Shown here piece after piece: positions 55,269 to 63,481 of a DNA stretch of 64,000 nucleotides. The stretch covers positions 4,822,530 to 4,886,529 of the forward strand of contig NZ_KB910518.1 in assembly GCF_000374185.1 (NCBI RefSeq), in the 5' to 3' direction. The translations under genes and the position numbers were made by a program. Every line of letters begins with the position of its first letter. Within the stretch, counting starts at the first letter, position 1. The stretch is from Paenibacillus sp. HW567. GTDB lineage: Bacteria > Bacillota > Bacilli > Paenibacillales > Paenibacillaceae. Below the pieces are notes generated by a model. It searched no databases. It had not been told where the DNA came from and saw only the letters and a program-made list of their open reading frames with translations.

Positions 55269-55859
55269 TTATTTGAAATATCTATCTAAACTGTCACCTG
55301 ACAACCAAGAATTTATAAAGCTCTTTTTCTCGTAGTCTTTAAGCGATTTAGACCTTGGATCAATATAAATAAGATAAGAGGAGTACTCCAATTGTTCTGT
55401 GACAGCTCTGCTGAATATAAGCTCATTGTTAATTTCACTGATCTGTTTCTCAATTTCCTTAATTTCCGACTCCAAGTCCTTCCGTTTAGAAACAATTTCA
55501 TCGGTCCAGCGAATTCTTTCTTCCTCAGCTTTATTAGCAGCATCCCGAATCTTATCCAAGTCCTTAACAAATAAATTTCGAGAAGTTCCTATTTGAGTTT
55601 CATACCCAGCAATTGAGTCCTGGATCTCTTCAAGGTCAAGCCGAAGTTTACGATTTTCTTTTTTGAATTTCTCTAATCCATTGGTATCCTCATTCATTTC
55701 TGCCTCAATCATTTTGTCAGCATTGTCCTTAATTTTCCCTTTAATGACCTCGACTTTCTCCTGAAGTCCATCAATATTGCTTTGGATCAAGACTTCCCGC
55801 TTATCAACTTTATCTTTAAACTCCTGCATCAATTCTTTCCAATCTTTGTTTTTGAACAT
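55269..55859 (-). CDS. Coiled-coil phage protein
   Basis: This 196-residue protein is almost all charged coiled coil (DKREVLIQSNIDGLQEKVEV, then SEIKEIEKQISEINNEL) and has a short hydrophobic C-terminus. No domain is recognised. It might bind other phage proteins as a scaffold, which is speculation. Confidence 0.5.
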   Translation of the reverse strand: MFKNKDWKELMQEFKDKVDKREVLIQSNIDGLQEKVEVIKGKIKDNADKMIEAEMNEDTNGLEKFKKENRKLRLDLEEIQDSIAGYETQIGTSRNLFVKDLDKIRDAANKAEEERIRWTDEIVSKRKDLESEIKEIEKQISEINNELIFSRAVTEQLEYSSYLIYIDPRSKSLKDYEKKSFINSWLSGDSLDRYFK

Positions 55860-55886
55860 GCTTAATCTCTCCCTGTTCGTTTATAG

Positions 55887-56024
55887 TTAGCTGGTCACTT
55901 CCGACTTGCTACATTTACCCTCACTTGGTACTAGAGCTTGTAATTCATACTGAAAATCACACGAAATACAGCTAAGAATCGATGTGGGCGGTCTCGCCCT
56001 TTCCACTAGACTGATTTTGCACAC
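55887..56024 (-). CDS. Small Cys-containing protein (45 residues)
   Basis: Starting from GTG 56024 the frame stays open for 45 residues (MCKISLVERARPPTSILSCI ... SEVTS) and ends at 55887. TTAGGAGG stands upstream, 7-8 bp from the start. CISC gives a C-x2-C pair, with another Cys near the end. It is too short to name. The good ribosome binding site is the main support. Confidence 0.45.
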   Translation of the reverse strand: MCKISLVERARPPTSILSCISCDFQYELQALVPSEGKCSKSEVTS

Positions 56025-56122
56025 AGACTTATTCCTCCTAACAATAATTGAATAGAATTTAATAGTTGCAACCTATAAGTGAAATGCAGTATAATTGCCT
56101 CATTGGGAAACAATTACATAAG

Positions 56123-56602
56123 CTACATACTTAACGTCTCCTGTGTTGGCGCACTGGAGGCGTTCTTCGTTTCGGCTTCCCTGCTCTTTCTGATCTCTTC
56201 AACGAAATTCTCAAGCTCTGTTGTATCACGACCCATTTGCTTCAAGACTACGATTAGGTCATCAATTTCAAATGTCTTCTTCTCCACAATGCTTACCTCC
56301 ATTCTCGCCGCCAGCAGGTCAGTTGCTTTACCTGGAAAAATGTGATCCATCGAAACGCCGTAAAATATGCAAAGGCGACCTAATGCAAACGCGTCAACTC
56401 TCCCGCAGTCAATCTCCCATCTCTTCAATGTCCGCTCTGTGATGCCTGCAGCTACAGCTGCTTCCTTCGTTGATCGCTTTACATTCTCACGTGCTTCTCG
56501 CAAGGTAATCATATGCCGGCCTTTTGACACGGCACATTGAGCTAAATACTTGGAATGATACGCCCGGGTGGAATTCCGATTCAATGTAATGGTATTATCC
56601 AT
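56123..56602 (-). CDS. XRE-family HTH protein
   Basis: This 159-residue protein has an HTH of Cro/C1 type (about residues 32-90: TKEAAVAAGITERTLKRWEI). The C-terminal half (FEIDDLIVVLKQMGRDTTEL) is helical and may oligomerise. GGGGGA precedes ATG 56602; an internal ATG near 56512 would shorten it to the HTH. It is likely a phage regulator. Confidence 0.7.
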   Translation of the reverse strand: MDNTITLNRNSTRAYHSKYLAQCAVSKGRHMITLREARENVKRSTKEAAVAAGITERTLKRWEIDCGRVDAFALGRLCIFYGVSMDHIFPGKATDLLAARMEVSIVEKKTFEIDDLIVVLKQMGRDTTELENFVEEIRKSREAETKNASSAPTQETLSM

Positions 56603-56622
56603 AGCGTTTCCCCCAATCTTAT

Positions 56623-57099
56623 TTATTCAGCCTTTCCGACAGTGATGATGTACTGTCCTTTACCTGAACTGTTTACATTCTTGACTGCACATCCGCCTCC
56701 AACGAGTGTTTGAATGAATCTGTCCAGATCATCAAGGAAATCGACATGATCGCGGTCCAGTTCAAACACCTTCTCACCCTGCCGTTCCACCGTTAACATA
56801 TCTCTCAAGCGAACAAATGCATTTTTAAGAGAATAAACAAGCTCGTTGTACAGTTCTCTGTCAGTCTCCACCGCCTCACATAATACCCAGCCAGCAATAG
56901 GAGCGATGTAATCGACAACATCGGTCCATTGCGCATCTGGCGCGGCTGCTGCGCTTAGTGTCTCCTCCAGTTCATTTGCCATCAAATGAGCGGAGATGCG
57001 GTCTTGGACGGTATCTTCCAAGTACTGCTTGAAAGGAATCAGCCTTCCACCCTCTGTGATTTGCCATTGCATTTCAATCATGCTTTTACGTTGCTCCAT
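56623..57099 (-). CDS. Hypothetical phage protein
   Basis: This 158-residue acidic protein (GGRLIPFKQYLEDTVQDRIS, DHVDFLDDLDRFIQTLVGGG) has no recognised domain. AAGGAG precedes ATG 57099. It is in the leftward phage gene series. Confidence 0.5.
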   Translation of the reverse strand: MEQRKSMIEMQWQITEGGRLIPFKQYLEDTVQDRISAHLMANELEETLSAAAAPDAQWTDVVDYIAPIAGWVLCEAVETDRELYNELVYSLKNAFVRLRDMLTVERQGEKVFELDRDHVDFLDDLDRFIQTLVGGGCAVKNVNSSGKGQYIITVGKAE

Positions 57100-57176
57100 C
57101 GTTCTCTATCTCCTTCGATTTTGAGTTAAGTTTTGCATGTTACGAAAGCTGAAATTCGAACAGATACCATAGAAGC

Positions 57177-57272
57177 CTACCTTCTGTACTCCCCCCGCTT
57201 AATGTTGCGAATTATGACGTTGTACTGACGGGCATTATGCCGCCAGCGGTAAGCCAGCTCCTCCATTGACAA
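57177..57272 (-). CDS. Small phage protein (31 residues)
   Basis: TTG 57272 is preceded by a perfect AAAGGAGGTG. The frame encodes about 31 residues (SMEELAYRWRHNARQYNVII then RNIKRGEYRR). It is short but the ribosome binding site and reading frame are good. Confidence 0.55.
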   Translation of the reverse strand: MSMEELAYRWRHNARQYNVIIRNIKRGEYRR

Positions 57273-57304
57273 GTTCAACACCTCCTTTCAGGAACAGCCC
57301 TTTA

Positions 57305-57610
57305 CTAGAATTTCCTGATTTCCATCTCCCCAGCTAGCTTAGTGAGTGCCCTCAGCCGATGCTTCTTGTATGAACCTGGGCTCATCCCCAAGTCTTTATA
57401 GATTGCCTGGTGACTGGTGTAGTCGGATTCTCGCGCCAAGTATTTGCGGGTAATGATCTCTGCTTCTGTCATCTCCAACTTCTGCACTGCTTGCTGCAGC
57501 TCTTCCAGTCCTTTGAGCTTCATTTCCATATTGATGTGAATACCGGCTTTGTATAAGAATTTCACAATTTGCTCTTCGTCCTGCTTTGACATGACTACTC
57601 TTTGTTTCAA
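57305..57610 (-). CDS. Small phage transcription-regulator-like protein
   Basis: This protein of about 101 residues has an HTH-like C-terminal half (IYKDLGMSPGSYKKHRLRAL), like sigma region 4 or ArpU-type phage proteins. TTG 57610 after GGAGG is the likely start; ATG at the internal MSKQDE is an alternative. It lies 19 bp after the ArpU-like gene. Confidence 0.55.
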   Translation of the reverse strand: MKQRVVMSKQDEEQIVKFLYKAGIHINMEMKLKGLEELQQAVQKLEMTEAEIITRKYLARESDYTSHQAIYKDLGMSPGSYKKHRLRALTKLAGEMEIRKF

Positions 57611-57629
57611 GCTTCCGCGCCTCCGATCG

Positions 57630-58085
57630 TTAGAATATGTCCTGCAGCCCTTCAACCTCTATGTTCAGTGATAAGACCAGCATTGCCATTGCCCTGTTCT
57701 TCACTTTGTAGTAAGTAACCTCACTGAGGGGCGGATCTAGGAGTTGATTGAACACTACGTAATCAAAGATTGTTTCTCTTTGCATGTAGCGATCCGTAAT
57801 GATCTGCCTTTCTCTTCGCGGCAGCCTGCTAACCGCCAACTCAATCCATTCACAGAACTGGCGGCGGCGCTCACGCTCATCGACGTTGTACGTTGCTATA
57901 TTTCCCGTCTGATCACTTACAGCGCCAGTGAATTCTTTGGGCGTATCTGACAATGCGGCAGTAAGGGAGGCTTCTCTCTCCTGGAAAGTGATGAATTTCC
58001 ACATCCGATATCGCTCAAGCTCAGTTTCAACCTTGGCTCTGATCTCATGCTTTACACATGCCGGCAGATTATCTAATATCTTCAC
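57630..58085 (-). CDS. ArpU-family phage late transcriptional regulator
   Basis: This 151-residue protein has the ArpU family pattern, including LPRRERQIITDRYMQRETIF and VTYYKVKNRAMAMLVLSL near the C-terminus. In phages ArpU-like proteins control packaging or lysis genes. Here the late genes are mostly missing. It belongs to the leftward series. Confidence 0.75.
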   Translation of the reverse strand: MKILDNLPACVKHEIRAKVETELERYRMWKFITFQEREASLTAALSDTPKEFTGAVSDQTGNIATYNVDERERRRQFCEWIELAVSRLPRRERQIITDRYMQRETIFDYVVFNQLLDPPLSEVTYYKVKNRAMAMLVLSLNIEVEGLQDIF

Positions 58086-58177
58086 TTCTGATCACCCTTT
58101 GTGATATAGTTTGTGGGTGATAATACGACTCTTGCTCTCCCGCTGCGGAGAGCTTTTTTTTGTTTTGAGGTGACTCA

Positions 58178-58973
58178 TTACCATTTATCAAACCCTGTAT
58201 ATGGAATTTCAAATCGCCTCATAAACGATGGAATGAAGGCTAAGAAGCTACCATTGTTACCCTCAGGCAGATGTTCAAAGTGATCTCTCACCTGTTCCCT
58301 GAACTCCTCAGCAGTCACTTCCCATTCCTGTAGCGATTCAATATGATGCATGATGTGTAAAAGTTGTTGCTCTGTTACCTGAGGGTGCTCCTTTTTCATC
58401 GCTCTTCTGAATTCAGAATTATAAATGTTTAGAAAAACATGATCGTCGATTGGAAAATCGATGTATCTTTTAATATCTTTTTTCTTTTCTTTTCTTTCCT
58501 TTACTTTACTTTGTGGCATTACTACCCCCGTTTTCTCCGTGGAATTCTCTGGGGAAAACTTATGGCCCCTCTTCCCCATCATTCGAATTATCGCCCCCCT
58601 TGTCTTTCTTCTTTCTCCAACGGTCCCGGAGCTGCTGAACTTCTTGCGATCTCTTACGTATTCCATTGCTGGTAATAACCATTCGCTGTTCATAGGCTTG
58701 CCGATCAAAGAGCTCAATATCGAACGCGGCATCCATCATTTGATTGAACCTTTTCTCGTCAACCATTAACTTGCCGATTATGGAAGCTTTAAACACCTTC
58801 TTTGATAGATCCAGCTCCGGCACACTTGATCGGTAAATACGTTCCAGCATTATAAAATAAAATGCGTAACCGTCATTCCCGAACATTGCCCGCATGGCTT
58901 CAATCTTCTCATCATTTACCGCATCCGTATCATGAGAGAAGTAATCCATACCTTCTTTTCTAGGCCGCGCCAC
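58178..58973 (-). pseudogene. DUF4373 (Lin1244/Lin1753) replication-type protein, frameshifted
   Basis: The N-terminal part starts at GTG 58973 (MARPRKEGMDYFSHDTDAVN) and has the DUF4373 domain of phage replication proteins. Its frame ends at 58560 after GGDNSNDGEEGP. Protein-like sequence (HKFSPENSTEKTGVVMPQSK to FDKW) continues in another frame to 58178. Removing one G from the run GAGGGG near 58566 joins the two as DGEEGHKFSP. A natural mutation, slippage at the G-run or a sequencing error are possible. It would normally bind the phage origin or load helicase. Confidence 0.7.
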
Positions 58974-59022
58974 ATCACCACCATCCCTCTTATCTTCACG
59001 CATTGTCCCATGTGGAGTTATA

Positions 59023-59292
59023 TCAGTATGCCGCCGCTCCTACCAGCAGGCTTAGCAGTTCGTAATTCTTAATACGGCCGGACAGGTAATCCTCCAATGT
59101 GAGCCAAAGCGTATTCGCCCGCGCCGGATCAATACCGTTAAGTTCAAACAGGGCGTTACCTATCTTCTCGTACAGGTCGGCCATCAGCTCAAGCTGGATA
59201 CCAACTCGCTCCATCTCGACGCGCTTGGCAGTCAGAGTCCCTAGCAGCTCCAGCAGGCGTAGGCTTATGAATCGCTGCCCTGCCCTGCTCAT
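59023..59292 (-). CDS. Small helical phage protein
   Basis: This protein of about 89 residues (MSRAGQRFISLRLLELLGTL) has no recognised domain. Its ATG at 59292 overlaps the stop of the excisionase-like gene (ATGA), so it is translationally coupled. Confidence 0.55.
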   Translation of the reverse strand: MSRAGQRFISLRLLELLGTLTAKRVEMERVGIQLELMADLYEKIGNALFELNGIDPARANTLWLTLEDYLSGRIKNYELLSLLVGAAAY

Positions 59293-59480
59293 TGCGCCGC
59301 CTTCTGCTTGGCATCCAACCATTCGAAAAAGGAATCTCTATAAACCAGCTTCCGGCCATTCAACTGCAGCAATGGGAATCCTGGACTGGCGAACAGTTCG
59401 TAGGTAGTGGATTTTGCTACACCGAGAATCTCCGTAACATGTTTTGCTTGAAGGACAATAGGAAAATCTTTGCGTTCCAT
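59289..59480 (-). CDS. Excisionase/AlpA-like HTH protein
   Basis: This 63-residue HTH_17 protein (QAKHVTEILGVAKSTTYELF, then KLVYRDSFFEWLDAK) is of the excisionase family, which binds DNA near attachment sites or acts as a small regulator. ATG 59480 has a GGAAG site. No integrase lies nearby. Confidence 0.7.
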   Translation of the reverse strand: MERKDFPIVLQAKHVTEILGVAKSTTYELFASPGFPLLQLNGRKLVYRDSFFEWLDAKQKAAQ

Positions 59481-59512
59481 GTTATATCACTTCCTAATAT
59501 GAGTTATGAGTG

Positions 59513-59806
59513 CTAGTTTACAACGTTATCGTCGCGTTTTTGGTTATAATGCTTCAAACGCAATGAAGCGGCTTGCTTTTGTTCGTCGGTCATTTTTGAC
59601 ACCATCTCTTGTGCGAATCTGACTTGGTTAGACTTGAGCAACCATTTAGCTGCGGTTACACGGTCGCCGTCTTTTTCTTCCCAAATTGGTTGAGCTATTT
59701 TGCGAAGCTTGGTCATATGAGTTGGAACACAGGTATAAACGGTCCAGGTACCAGCGATGTAGTCATAGACACATGTCGTTTCCCTTTCTTCCGCTGAATA
59801 CTGCAT
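59513..59806 (-). CDS. Hypothetical phage protein
   Basis: This 97-residue protein (WEEKDGDRVTAAKWLLKSNQ) has no recognised domain. It may start at MQYSAEERE; a GGAGG site precedes it. Part of the leftward early gene series. Confidence 0.5.
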   Translation of the reverse strand: MQYSAEERETTCVYDYIAGTWTVYTCVPTHMTKLRKIAQPIWEEKDGDRVTAAKWLLKSNQVRFAQEMVSKMTDEQKQAASLRLKHYNQKRDDNVVN

Positions 59807-59900
59807 TAATTCATCCTCCTATCTTTATTTTGCCTGTCGAACGTCGCGAATTAGCAGCTAACCCCTGATAACTGACTTATCACAAGGGGCGGAACAGCCA

Positions 59901-60233
59901 TTATCCAAAACGCGACCGCAACGCCTCAATTACGAGCCGCTTATTAAATTCGTCCAGATAGTCCATATCGGAAAGGTTCACCTTTGCCAGCCGCTCATTG
60001 AACAAGTGCAGCGCCAGGTTGAGCATAAATTTCTCCGATTGGCTCCACGGCCGGGACAGCCGCTTAAGCGCTGCGGAATCGACCGTACCTTCTTCCATAT
60101 CAAAGTATTGAGTGGTCAGGTACCGCTGCAGCAGGCAGTGCTGGGTGAACAGGTGATTTAATGCGCGCCAGTAGCGATCCGTGAGCAGATGTGCCGGGAT
60201 CTGGACGGCAGCGGGCTTGGCTGGTGTTGTCAT
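59901..60233 (-). CDS. Hypothetical phage protein
   Basis: This 110-residue helical protein (PAHLLTDRYWRALNHLFTQH) has no recognised domain. GAAGGAG precedes ATG 60233. Early phage position, just left of cro. Confidence 0.5.
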   Translation of the reverse strand: MTTPAKPAAVQIPAHLLTDRYWRALNHLFTQHCLLQRYLTTQYFDMEEGTVDSAALKRLSRPWSQSEKFMLNLALHLFNERLAKVNLSDMDYLDEFNKRLVIEALRSRFG

Positions 60234-60357
60234 GATCGTTTGTCTCCTTCTAAATCTGTATTTGCCGATTATCTAAGCACGGAATAGCGGCCGGGAGCCT
60301 CGGGGTGTGCTTACACTCGGGTGGTGCGGGGAATGATGAATTGTGTGATGGTGCTGG

Positions 60358-60591
60358 TTACTTGGCTGCTTGCTGCGGCGTTTTGACAATCTCGAATAAT
60401 TCTGACCAGTCGCATTCAAGTACTTCACAAATGCGCTTAGCCGTACGTGGTGATGGGCTGCGATCCCCGTTCGTGATTTGGGTAGTCATCGGACCAGACA
60501 TGCCAATCTCTCTGCCAAACTCTGTTTTGTAAAACCCTTTAATCATGATGAGTTCATTTAATTGTGCTGGATCTTTTACTCTAATTTTCAT
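60358..60591 (-). CDS. Cro-like HTH regulator
   Basis: This 77-residue XRE HTH protein (YKTEFGREIGMSGPMTTQITNG) is divergent from the repressor gene at 60726. Such small regulators are the Cro side of a phage switch. The promoter and operators are in the gap between them. AGGAGGTG precedes ATG 60591. Confidence 0.75.
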   Translation of the reverse strand: MKIRVKDPAQLNELIMIKGFYKTEFGREIGMSGPMTTQITNGDRSPSPRTAKRICEVLECDWSELFEIVKTPQQAAK

Positions 60592-60608
60592 TTCTCCACC
60601 TCCTAATG

Positions 60609-60698
60609 TTGCAACCTGTGGAATTAATATAGCTCATTTTTGCGCTTGTTGCAACATTTATTTTATTAATTGCGCATTTAGTGCAATTCATTGTATAA
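60609..60698. promoter_or_regulatory. Phage switch: divergent promoters and operators
   Basis: For cro, TTGCAA (minus, about 60649-60654) and TATATT are 17 bp apart. For the repressor, TTGCGC (60670-60675) and TATAAT (60693-60698) are 17 bp apart. Inverted repeats of TTGC/GCAA type overlap both -35 boxes (60640-60654; AATTGC-N9-GCAATT at 60668-60688), and a third TTGCAA lies in the cro leader (60609-60614). Confidence 0.7.
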
Positions 60699-60725
60699 TC
60701 GCTTCAAATATTAGTTTAAAAGGAC

Positions 60726-61367
60726 GTGTTTAAAATCGCTGAATCATTCGGTCAATATTTACGAAGTCTTCGAAAGAAAAAAGGCCTTACACTTAAAGAA
60801 TTAGGTAAAGAAATCGGATTGTCATATTCTTATTTATCTCAACTTGAAAGAGGAGAAAGAGGTGTTCAGGGTGTTCCGTCTCCGGATATCTTAAAACTTC
60901 TATACAAACCATTAGGAGCAGATTTAATTGAAATGATGGAAGAGGCTGGACACCTCCCCAAAAGGTCAGAGGATGAAACTGAGACTGCAAAAGAGGAGCA
61001 AAACACTTATTTGGAAGAGTACATAAACTGGATATACAAAAGTGCCTTAGTAAATCCTGACGATTCTATACCCCAACAAATTAGAGAAGTTATAGAAAAA
61101 CACATTGAACTTTCGGAGGACGATAATAAACTCAGCATTATTACAAAAATTAAAAACTTAAATGACTCAATAGCCAAGAGTGATCTTGCAAGCGACATTT
61201 GGATGACTGCCCATGAATTATCTGAGGATGAATTAGAGTATATTCTATCCACAAACGATGACCTAACATATAAAAGGATTCCTCTATCCAAGAATGATCG
61301 GAAGTTAATTACCCTTTTTCTTGATGCACTAACTGACGGACGAGTTGCCCCAAATAAATCCGAATAA
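60726..61367 (+). CDS. CI-like phage repressor (XRE family)
   Basis: This 213-residue repressor has an N-terminal HTH (LKELGKEIGLSYSYLSQLER, about 22-41) and a long helical C-terminal region (TYLEEYINWIYKSALVNPDD) for oligomerisation. No S24-type protease site was recognised. The start is GTG 60726 or a nearby codon; AAAGGA is too close to the GTG, so the true start is uncertain. It is divergent from cro and is the likely immunity repressor. Confidence 0.75.
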   Translation: MFKIAESFGQYLRSLRKKKGLTLKELGKEIGLSYSYLSQLERGERGVQGVPSPDILKLLYKPLGADLIEMMEEAGHLPKRSEDETETAKEEQNTYLEEYINWIYKSALVNPDDSIPQQIREVIEKHIELSEDDNKLSIITKIKNLNDSIAKSDLASDIWMTAHELSEDELEYILSTNDDLTYKRIPLSKNDRKLITLFLDALTDGRVAPNKSE

Positions 61368-61448
61368 CCATCAGAACCCCGCACCCAGCAAGGGATTGAG
61401 GACAATAAAAACCAGCAGGATTTTCCCGAGCAGCCAGCACAGCAACCA

Positions 61449-61673
61449 ATGAAAGAAAAAGGTTACAAAGAAGGAGGTATACAAGATAAAGGAGCTGATC
61501 CCACGAAGAAAGAGAAGCACTTCAATATACGGGAGATTAACGGAACAAAGCCTCTCAATGAGTGGATGGAACGAGGGATTCAAGATCTAGCAAAGCGCGA
61601 GTATGGAATGAACATCACAGTGAAAATCACGGAAATAATTAAGCGCCGCCCAATAATTGACCTTGAGAAGTGA
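61449..61673 (+). CDS. Small hypothetical protein downstream of repressor
   Basis: This protein of up to 74 residues (HFNIREINGTKPLNEWMERG) has coding-like sequence even upstream of ATG 61449, back to about 61360, with no start. It may continue from the repressor by a frameshift or start from a non-standard codon; an AAGGAGG at 61470 lies inside it. No domain recognised. Confidence 0.4.
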   Translation: MKEKGYKEGGIQDKGADPTKKEKHFNIREINGTKPLNEWMERGIQDLAKREYGMNITVKITEIIKRRPIIDLEK

Positions 61674-61842
61674 ATTGTTCCCTACAATCAGCCTGTTCCA
61701 TCACTACGATATACTAATACGCCTCACGAGACGCTTTGCAAGCCCTGTACAGCCGTCCTTACATAGAGCATAGGTAAAATTACACATAAACCGCGCCCTC
61801 TATATTTACCTATCATCGAGAAATTAATAAAGGAGCTCAGTC

Positions 61843-62157
61843 ATGAATGCAGAACACAACCAGGAAAAGTTCAATTTTTCAGAAGACAAAGAGTACTTTA
61901 ATTTTCACTTCTCAGGAAATCACGGTGAAATTATTGCATCACTCCCAAAAAGTGAAGAGCAGAAAGCCTATGAAAAGAAAATGGCACTACTTAAAGAAAT
62001 CAAAGACTCTAAATTTCCGCCACTAGATACCGACTTGGCTTATGTAATTGCAATGTGTGATGTGAATTATGAAGGCATTCGTTTAACGGAAGAAGAGAAA
62101 CAACAGTTGCAACAACTCTTAAAAGGGATGGTCAAGGATCGACTGCCGATACAATAA
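61843..62157 (+). CDS. Hypothetical phage-arm protein
   Basis: This 104-residue protein (FNFSEDKEYFNFHFSGNHGE and LTEEEKQQLQQLLKGMVKD) has no recognised domain. AAAGGAGC precedes ATG 61843. It begins a tight rightward group of three genes with 20-bp and overlapping junctions. Confidence 0.55.
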   Translation: MNAEHNQEKFNFSEDKEYFNFHFSGNHGEIIASLPKSEEQKAYEKKMALLKEIKDSKFPPLDTDLAYVIAMCDVNYEGIRLTEEEKQQLQQLLKGMVKDRLPIQ

Positions 62158-62177
62158 ATCCGGAGGGGATTAGTTCT

Positions 62178-62360
62178 GTGAAGAAACGTTTCAAAGTTGA
62201 ATTTGTCAATGTTGCTACACCAGAGCAGTCTGCAGCCATCGTGAAGAATTTAGTACGGGATGAAATGATGAAGGTCTATCGTAAGCATGGAGTAATCGCA
62301 ACCAATCTTGATGAAGTGCTTTACAAGCACATCAACGCAGAGCCGGCCGATGAGCAGTGA
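62178..62360 (+). CDS. Small hypothetical protein
   Basis: This 60-residue protein (KKRFKVEFVNVATPEQSAAI) starts with GTG 62178 after GGAGGGG. It shares layout with the 68-residue gene at 63275 (an EFV segment early and a C-terminal V-x-R-K-H). Its end overlaps the next gene's start. Confidence 0.5.
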   Translation: MKKRFKVEFVNVATPEQSAAIVKNLVRDEMMKVYRKHGVIATNLDEVLYKHINAEPADEQ

Positions 62361-62718
62361 AGCTACAAGCAGTTCACCCGCTGCCGATTTACTGTTTGCT
62401 GCCCTGCAGGAGCTGAAGGAAATGAAAATCGAGGTGACGGTGAATATAAGACCTCGAGGAGAGCCTGTGGCTGTTCCTACACCGGAAGGATCGTCGCGGT
62501 ACGATATTACGAGAACGGAGAATCTTCTGCCGCCGGTACTCTCCCCTGCTGATATTCAAAAGTTTTTAGGCATTGGAGAGAACCAGGTGTACCTCTTATT
62601 AAATTCAGGAGTTTTCCACGCTGCCCGGGTTGGACGACGGTTGTTTGTATCACGAGCCGTATTCATTGAATGGCTGGAAGGGCGATCAGAAGACAGGGAG
62701 GTAAAGCGAAGCAAATAA
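62350..62718 (+). CDS. HTH_17 DNA-binding protein
   Basis: This 122-residue protein has a C-terminal excisionase-like HTH (LSPADIQKFLGIGENQVYLL, VGRRLFVSRAVFIEWLEG). ATG 62350 overlaps the preceding gene. The N-terminal half is Ser/Glu-rich. It probably binds DNA; its target is unknown. Confidence 0.65.
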   Translation: MSSEATSSSPAADLLFAALQELKEMKIEVTVNIRPRGEPVAVPTPEGSSRYDITRTENLLPPVLSPADIQKFLGIGENQVYLLLNSGVFHAARVGRRLFVSRAVFIEWLEGRSEDREVKRSK

Positions 62719-62828
62719 GGTGATGGTCCAAAATTGGACCGTGAGATTGAAAAATAGGAAATGATAATAGTTCACTGTAATTACGTTTCTTATTTTATTC
62801 AGGCATAGAAAAAGCACCGGTTAGGGGC

Positions 62829-63206
62829 TCACACATGGCGCTTTATAATACTCAGTTGTATCGGATTTCCACTATCATTAAACTTCATTTTAGCCTGCTT
62901 TTCTCCTACAGACTCAATGACTTCTTCGGCAAGAACACCTTTAAAAGATAATTCTGGAATGCTAACATAACCGCCACCATCGATGACTACTTGCATGGAG
63001 TTATGATTCCCATATCCCGACTGCTCAGGCTCATGTCTTGTAATGACCAAGTCAAAGATTTGATTTTCACCAATGAATTCGACCATTTCTTGCACTTTAG
63101 ATTTAGTGGGCTGAGTTTTCCCGATGGCTTCACTTGTTCTGTCCCTTTGGGTAGCAATTGCTTTTTGCTGACCGGTCAAGTGCTGTCTATCAAACCTAAA
63201 TGACAT
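62829..63206 (-). CDS. Hypothetical protein in cassette B
   Basis: This 125-residue protein (MVEFIGENQIFDLVITRHEP and VVIDGGGYVSIPELSFKGVL) has no recognised domain and is unrelated to the DUF4177 protein of cassette A. GGAGGTG precedes ATG 63206. The 5' element (63211-63262) and the 3' tail (62800-62819) are shared with cassette A. Confidence 0.6.
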   Translation of the reverse strand: MSFRFDRQHLTGQQKAIATQRDRTSEAIGKTQPTKSKVQEMVEFIGENQIFDLVITRHEPEQSGYGNHNSMQVVIDGGGYVSIPELSFKGVLAEEVIESVGEKQAKMKFNDSGNPIQLSIIKRHV

Positions 63207-63210
63207 GAAT

Positions 63211-63262
63211 ATTCACCTCCCACACCATAATTCGGCATATGGGGGATAAATCCTGCATTAAG
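63211..63262. promoter_or_regulatory. Cassette upstream element, copy B
   Basis: This element has CCATA-N8-TATGG (63225-63242) and GGATAAATCC (about 63246-63255), and matches copy A at 48616-48665. It lies between divergent genes (62829 leftward, 63275 rightward) and may drive both. Confidence 0.6.
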
Positions 63263-63274
63263 GAGCTATGAACC

Positions 63275-63481
63275 ATGACAAATACGAGAAAGACCAGAAA
63301 GCGCCCTGAAATTGAAATCGAATTTGTTCCCGTAGAAGGTGATCCCATCCAAGCCATTGCAGACGCATTAGAACCGGTATTAATACGTGTGCTTAGAAAA
63401 CATGATGCATATTTGAAAATGCCTTTGGTTGATTTTTTACGTATGCATGCAAGGCTGCAGCCGGCTAAAGATCTAGAATGA
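63275..63481 (+). CDS. Small protein (68 residues) heading the hairpin array
   Basis: This 68-residue basic protein (FVPVEGDPIQAIADALEPVL) has AAGGAG before ATG 63275 and no recognised domain. Its stop codon (63479-63481) overlaps the first hairpin of the array, with no terminator in between, so array and gene may be one transcript. Layout resembles the gene at 62178. Confidence 0.6.
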   Translation: MTNTRKTRKRPEIEIEFVPVEGDPIQAIADALEPVLIRVLRKHDAYLKMPLVDFLRMHARLQPAKDLE

